This document shows positions 38,952 to 42,204 of a stretch of DNA of 42,204 bases, piece by piece; position 1 is the first letter of the stretch; each line of letters opens with the position of its first letter. Location: positions 1 to 42,204 of the IMG/VR virus record IMGVR_UViG_3300048044_000169. One strand, written 5' to 3'. A model generated the notes under the pieces. It saw nothing but the letters and a program-made list of their open reading frames with translations, made no database searches and was not told the origin of the DNA. The position numbers and the translations under genes are program-made. Source of the DNA: a virus.

Positions 38952-39206
38952 TTAGCCAGTTTGTTTCATATTTGAAGGACGATCGTCTTTTAACAACTTT
39001 AAATTGTTAAAAACATCAAAAAAGAGAATTTCCATTGATACTCCAGAATCCATTTCTATCTGTTTCATGGTTCTAGGTTTTGGTGAACCTATTCCCCTTT
39101 CCCAACTACTCCATGCTTGCTGGGTAACTCCATACTTCTCGGCCATTTCACTTTGTTTTCTATTACCACGATAATTAACTAATTCTTTTCTTACATCTTG
39201 TTTCAT
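38952..39206 (-). CDS. Cro-like HTH regulator
   Basis: 84-residue HTH_3 (Xre) protein: SEMAEKYGVTQQAWSSWERG is the recognition region and PKPRTMKQIEMDSGVSME follows. It is divergent from the repressor gene across the operator array, the usual place for a Cro-type protein that favours lytic growth. The start follows GGAGGGGGACTTG. Confidence 0.8.
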   Translation of the reverse strand: MKQDVRKELVNYRGNRKQSEMAEKYGVTQQAWSSWERGIGSPKPRTMKQIEMDSGVSMEILFFDVFNNLKLLKDDRPSNMKQTG

Positions 39207-39242
39207 AACAAGTCCCCCTCCTTTTCCATCAATTCGCTAAAA

Positions 39243-39257
39243 ACAATTAAAAGTTGT
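39243..39257. promoter_or_regulatory. Operator O1
   Basis: First of four copies of a 15-bp dyad, consensus ACAATT-N3-A(A/G)TTGT; here ACAATTAAAAGTTGT. It lies just downstream of the predicted start point of the leftward promoter. Confidence 0.7.
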
Positions 39258-39270
39258 TTTATTTAACTCA

Positions 39271-39299
39271 ATAATAAACAATTGAAGGTTGTTTGTCAA
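39271..39299 (-). promoter_or_regulatory. Leftward lytic promoter
   Basis: On the minus strand TTGACA (39294-39299), a 17-base spacer and TATTAT (39271-39276) form a near-consensus promoter. It drives the Cro-like gene and probably the early operon. Operator O2 fills the spacer, so a bound repressor would block it. Confidence 0.85.
39278..39292. promoter_or_regulatory. Operator O2
   Basis: ACAATTGAAGGTTGT lies exactly between the -35 and -10 of the leftward promoter. Its centre is 35 bp from O1 and 31 bp from O3. Confidence 0.75.
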
Positions 39300-39308
39300 T
39301 GTTTTTAT

Positions 39309-39323
39309 ACAATTTTTAATTGT
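39309..39323. promoter_or_regulatory. Operator O3
   Basis: ACAATTTTTAATTGT, a nearly perfect dyad, lies between the two divergent promoters. It is identical to O4 24 bp away. Binding here could activate or block the rightward promoter. Confidence 0.72.
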
Positions 39324-39332
39324 TTTTATTAT

Positions 39333-39352
39333 ACAATTTTTAATTGTATAAT
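39333..39352 (+). promoter_or_regulatory. Operator O4 and rightward repressor promoter -10
   Basis: O4 (39333-39347, ACAATTTTTAATTGT) abuts a consensus TATAAT (39347-39352) pointing toward the repressor gene. No good -35 is seen 17 bases upstream (TTTTAT), so the promoter may be weak or activator-dependent. The predicted leader is about 14 bases, then GAGGTGG and the ATG. Confidence 0.6.
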
Positions 39353-39372
39353 CACATTAAAGAGGTGGCGCT

Positions 39373-39753
39373 ATGTTTGCTGATATCATAAGAAAAGAAC
39401 GTAAAAACAAGGGACTATCTCAACGTGAACTCGGAGAAATTTTAGGCGTTACTCAACAGGCAGTCGGCCGGTGGGAAAAGAAACTAGCTTTCCCCGATAC
39501 TGCAACATTACCAAAACTAGCAAAATATTTTGGGGTCACCACTGATTACTTACTTAGTAACGATGAAAAATCATCAGTAATGAAAAATCAATCTAAAAAG
39601 CCTAAGGATCTTATGAAGCTTCTTGATCAGGAACAATCGCTAACCATGAATGGAGAAGTACTAGGTGAAGAAGATATGGAAATAATTAAATCTGCTATTG
39701 AGCAGGGGTATCATCTAGCAAAAAAGCTCAACAAACGTAAAAAGAGTGATTAA
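39373..39753 (+). CDS. ImmR/CI-like repressor
   Basis: 126-residue repressor. The N-terminal HTH_3 domain reads RKERKNKGLSQRELGEILGV and TQQAVGRWEKKLAFPD, with DYLLSNDEK closing it near residue 65. A short helical C-terminus (residues 80-126) lacks the LexA-type peptidase, so it cannot cleave itself. The next gene is an ImmA-type protease, so inactivation by that protease, as in ICEBs1, is likely. It should bind the four operators upstream and hold the prophage silent. Confidence 0.88.
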   Translation: MFADIIRKERKNKGLSQRELGEILGVTQQAVGRWEKKLAFPDTATLPKLAKYFGVTTDYLLSNDEKSSVMKNQSKKPKDLMKLLDQEQSLTMNGEVLGEEDMEIIKSAIEQGYHLAKKLNKRKKSD

Positions 39754-39776
39754 TTTTCTGTTTGGAAGTGATTTGC

Positions 39777-40169
39777 TTGTACAACATTCCCATTCGTGTA
39801 AAAAATCTTATTAATAAATCCGGCTATTGTAGTCCTTATAAGATAGCAAAACAATTAAAAATAGAAATAATAGTAACAAAAGTTCCAAGGCGAGCGCACG
39901 GCTTCTGGCGTAGAATCTTAAAAAGAAAAATTATCTTTGTTGACGATCGGCTCAAAAAGGAATGGGAGATTAATGCAGTTATATGTCACGAAATAGCTCA
40001 TATCATTCTTCATCCTGATTATAAAAATTATTGTGTTCCCGGCAGTCAAATTTTTTTTGCTGATAGTCGTAAAGAGAATGAAGCTGATCAATTTGCGGCA
40101 GAACTCCTTACATATTCTGATTTAGACAAAGTATACGTCCTTGACTTTTTACGAAACGGTTGGAAGTAA
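39777..40169 (+). CDS. ImmA/IrrE-type metallopeptidase
   Basis: About 130-residue zinc peptidase with HEIAH (residues 71-75) and the downstream acidic ligand in RKENEADQFAAELL (about 102). It fits the ImmA/IrrE family, whose phage and ICE members cleave the partner repressor on induction. The probable start is TTG 39777, with GGAAGTGA upstream; TTG 39762 is the alternative. It lies 24 bases after the repressor gene, in the same transcript. Confidence 0.85.
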   Translation: MYNIPIRVKNLINKSGYCSPYKIAKQLKIEIIVTKVPRRAHGFWRRILKRKIIFVDDRLKKEWEINAVICHEIAHIILHPDYKNYCVPGSQIFFADSRKENEADQFAAELLTYSDLDKVYVLDFLRNGWK

Positions 40170-40182
40170 AGTAGCCGCAGAA

Positions 40183-40217
40183 AAAGACACAGCACTGATG
40201 GGACAGGCTGTGTCTTT
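40183..40217 (+). terminator. Hairpin after the repressor-protease operon
   Basis: A perfect 11-bp stem AAAGACACAGC/GCTGTGTCTTT with a 13-base loop follows the ImmA-type gene. The T run is short (CTTTA), so termination may be partial, with some reading into the secreted-protein gene. Confidence 0.6.
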
Positions 40218-40239
40218 ACACTATTACGGAGGAGGAATT

Positions 40240-40893
40240 ATGAAAAAAGTAATTTTAGTTCTCTTGATGCTTGTATCCTTTTCTACTATTGCTTTTGCAG
40301 ACCAGTTTGATTTTGATCTAAATAATAAAGAATTAAACAAAGCGCAAATGGAATACGACTTTCTACAAACTCTCGTTGGTAAAGAATTATGGATTATGCA
40401 TGGCGGAATAGGGGTTCATCATCTTGAAGATAATTTCATTATTGAGCGCCTTGATCCATTAACACATGTTATCGTAAAATCAGTTACTCCAATAATAGCT
40501 CATTATTCACTGGATTATCGCAGGGATTGCCCGATAGATAACACCGTTCAAGATGACGGTTTAAAGGACTATTCTGTTTATGCTATTATCCAAACAGATG
40601 ACGGCAGATGTTTTAGCTCGGCTGATGTGTCGAACGCTGGAGTACTATCCTTATTTGTAAGTTTAGCGAATCCTTATGAAGACCATCCCGATTGGTCAGA
40701 CAGAGCATGGCAAGCAATAAAATCAAAACAAGTTTATATAGGAATGAATCAAGAAATGTGCCTAATGAGTAAGGGTGAACCACGACATATCAATGCAACG
40801 ACTACAACGTGGGGAGATCATGATCAATGGGTTTACGGAACGAATGAATATTTATACTTTGATGACGGAATATTATCGGCTATTCAAAACTAA
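40240..40893 (+). CDS. Secreted protein, lysogenic-conversion candidate
   Basis: 217-residue protein with a clear signal peptide (KKVILVLLMLVSFSTIAFA, cleavage before DQ; no lipobox). The C-terminal 60 residues (YIGMNQEMCLMSKGEPRHIN, then TWGDHDQWVYG and YLYFDDGILSAIQ) match the pattern of small SmpA/OmlA (BamE)-like envelope modules. It is expressed in the lysogeny direction between ImmA and integrase genes, so it is probably made in the lysogen. Superinfection exclusion or host fitness is inferred. The ATG at 40240 follows GGAGGAGG. Confidence 0.75.
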   Translation: MKKVILVLLMLVSFSTIAFADQFDFDLNNKELNKAQMEYDFLQTLVGKELWIMHGGIGVHHLEDNFIIERLDPLTHVIVKSVTPIIAHYSLDYRRDCPIDNTVQDDGLKDYSVYAIIQTDDGRCFSSADVSNAGVLSLFVSLANPYEDHPDWSDRAWQAIKSKQVYIGMNQEMCLMSKGEPRHINATTTTWGDHDQWVYGTNEYLYFDDGILSAIQN

Positions 40894-40904
40894 TTGTCTT
40901 TATC

Positions 40905-40925
40905 GCGGCCTAGCCGCTTTTCTTT
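40905..40925 (+). terminator. Terminator before the integrase gene
   Basis: GCGGC (40905-40909), a 3-base loop, GCCGC (40913-40917), then TTTTCTTT. It separates the secreted-protein gene from the integrase gene. Confidence 0.8.
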
Positions 40926-40968
40926 CACCCAGCTAATCGAACATACGTACTGGAAAGGGAGTGGAACA

Positions 40969-42204
40969 ATGTCAAATAAACGGCCTAACGGAGAAGGCTC
41001 CTTCTTCTTCGATGAAAAAAAGCAATTATATCGTGGTATGGTAACCACTCCGGCCGGTCGGCGCCTCACAAAAGCGTCTAAAAGTGAAGAAGTTGTCAAG
41101 GACTGGTTAAACGAACAGCGCCTACTTGTTGGCCGCAATCAGCACATTGAACCAACAGGTATTACCCTGGGACAATGGCTGCAGTTATGGCTTAATAACT
41201 ATAACAAGCAAAGCGTTCGGCAGCGCAGTTACGAAAGCAACGAGTCATCAATTGAACACTTTGACACTATAGGAAATATACAGCTGAGTAAATTAACGCC
41301 TCTTAATATCCAGTCGCTCTACAACGATTTGCGTGAAGAAGGTTATGCAGCATCATCGATCCAAAAATATCACAGCGTCCTTGTCAGTGCTTTGAAACAA
41401 GCCATAATAAATAAGCATCTTAACACAAATGTAGCACAGCTGGTTAAACCTCCTAAAATCGTTAAAGAAGAGATAGAAATTTTTACAGAAAGTGAGATTG
41501 ATCTTTTGCTCACTACAGCAAAAGATAATCGTTACTACCCTGCGCTGTTGTTGGCCATAACTACAGGCATGCGCCGCGGAGAGGTATTAGGCATTCGCTG
41601 GCGTGATATTGATTTAGACAATAAATCTCTTTTTGTACGTCAAAATTTGCAATCAACGCAAAAAAAAGGAATCATCTTTGAGCCGCCTAAAACAGAGGCG
41701 GGAAAAAGAAAGATCCCTTTACCAGAAAAAACAGTGAAAGCTCTCACCGAATATAAAAAAGTATGGAATGAAAGCTATTTAAAGCACAAAAAGAAAGAAG
41801 ACGTAAAAAAGAGAGAAAACAGCGACCTAGTTTTTGTTACCGGGTTGCACACTCCGATCACGCCGCGAAATTTTACAGACCGTTTTTGGGAGCACCTACA
41901 AATGTTTGTTGAATTTGACATTAACAACTTTGTGGCTAAACCGATGAGTGAAAAAAAGAAATATAAAGTAATTTTAGAAGAATGTCGCAAACGCGAAGAT
42001 TGGAAGATTTTTAACTCGAAAAACTTTCACGCCCTCCGGCATACCTATGCCACAACATTGCTGGCCTCCGGTGTACCTGTTACCGACGTGTCAAAGGTTT
42101 TAGGCCATGCAAAGGTGTCAACTACTTACGATATATACAGTCACGCAATGCCAAAGAATTTAAATATGATTGCCGATAAAATTGCTCTTGCATTTCTCAA
42201 ATAA
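40969..42204 (+). CDS. int: Tyrosine recombinase, prophage integrase
   Basis: 411-residue integrase of this prophage. The N-terminal arm-binding domain (GEGSFFFDEKKQLYRGMVTT) and the core-binding domain (about 65-160) are followed by the catalytic domain with Arg202 (TGMRRGEVLGIRW), His354 and Arg357 (FHALRHTYATT), His380 (VLGHAKVSTTYD) and nucleophile Tyr390 (YDIYSHAM). All key residues are present, so it looks active. The ATG at 40969 follows AAAGGGAGTGG. The stop is the last codon of the window. The partner attachment site should lie just to the right. Confidence 0.95.
   Translation: MSNKRPNGEGSFFFDEKKQLYRGMVTTPAGRRLTKASKSEEVVKDWLNEQRLLVGRNQHIEPTGITLGQWLQLWLNNYNKQSVRQRSYESNESSIEHFDTIGNIQLSKLTPLNIQSLYNDLREEGYAASSIQKYHSVLVSALKQAIINKHLNTNVAQLVKPPKIVKEEIEIFTESEIDLLLTTAKDNRYYPALLLAITTGMRRGEVLGIRWRDIDLDNKSLFVRQNLQSTQKKGIIFEPPKTEAGKRKIPLPEKTVKALTEYKKVWNESYLKHKKKEDVKKRENSDLVFVTGLHTPITPRNFTDRFWEHLQMFVEFDINNFVAKPMSEKKKYKVILEECRKREDWKIFNSKNFHALRHTYATTLLASGVPVTDVSKVLGHAKVSTTYDIYSHAMPKNLNMIADKIALAFLK

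Overview
The window is one nearly complete siphophage-type prophage of a low-GC Gram-positive (Firmicutes) host, integrated at a threonine tRNA gene, with the broken integrase of a second element on its left. The Firmicutes assignment rests on strong GGAGG-type ribosome binding sites, frequent TTG and GTG starts, an ImmR/ImmA-style repressor pair, an ArpU-like late regulator and PBSX/XkdF-type head genes. A Negativicutes host (Sporomusa/Pelosinus-like) is my guess only; nothing here proves it.

Left junction (1-1335): the end of a tyrosine recombinase gene broken by one extra base, then an inverted-repeat terminator, the 3' half of a tRNA-Thr(CGT) on the minus strand (attachment site), putative integrase arm sites, and the terminator of the late operon. 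Both integrases point right, and the tRNA fragment lies at the end distal to the intact integrase. This suggests two elements used the same tRNA in tandem, with the restored tRNA expected just right of the window.

Late operon (minus strand, 25.7 kb down to 1.3 kb): small and large terminase, portal, MuF protein, a YkgJ-type cysteine protein, a beta-rich small protein, protease/scaffold, major capsid, head-tail connectors, major tail protein, tail chaperones with a frameshift, tape measure, a tail-tip set resembling the Rhodobacter gene transfer agent (DUF2460, DUF2163, NlpC/P60, tip protein), tail fibre and chaperone, then membrane proteins, an HNH protein, an amidase endolysin and small unknown genes. 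A regulator-rich 300-bp gap at 25.6-25.9 kb appears to hold the late promoter.

Early operon (minus strand, 38.1 kb down to 25.9 kb): excisionase-like and HTH regulators, many tiny proteins joined by ATGA overlaps, a recombination block (putative annealing protein, SbcD, SbcC), an HNH homing-type nuclease, small zinc-ribbon proteins, a replication-type protein, a VRR-NUC nuclease and an ArpU-like regulator followed by a strong terminator.

Lysogeny module (38.1-42.2 kb): a divergent repressor/Cro-like pair around four copies of a 15-bp operator, an ImmA/IrrE metallopeptidase, a secreted protein that is a lysogenic-conversion candidate, and the integrase. Two small plus-strand genes (ribbon-helix-helix and zinc ribbon) lie between the Cro-like operon and the rest of the early genes.

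The most notable signals are two recoding sites (portal-MuF and tail chaperone), an in-frame nested scaffold start inside the protease gene, the operator array, the late promoter dyads, and an unusual number of small Cys-rich proteins.
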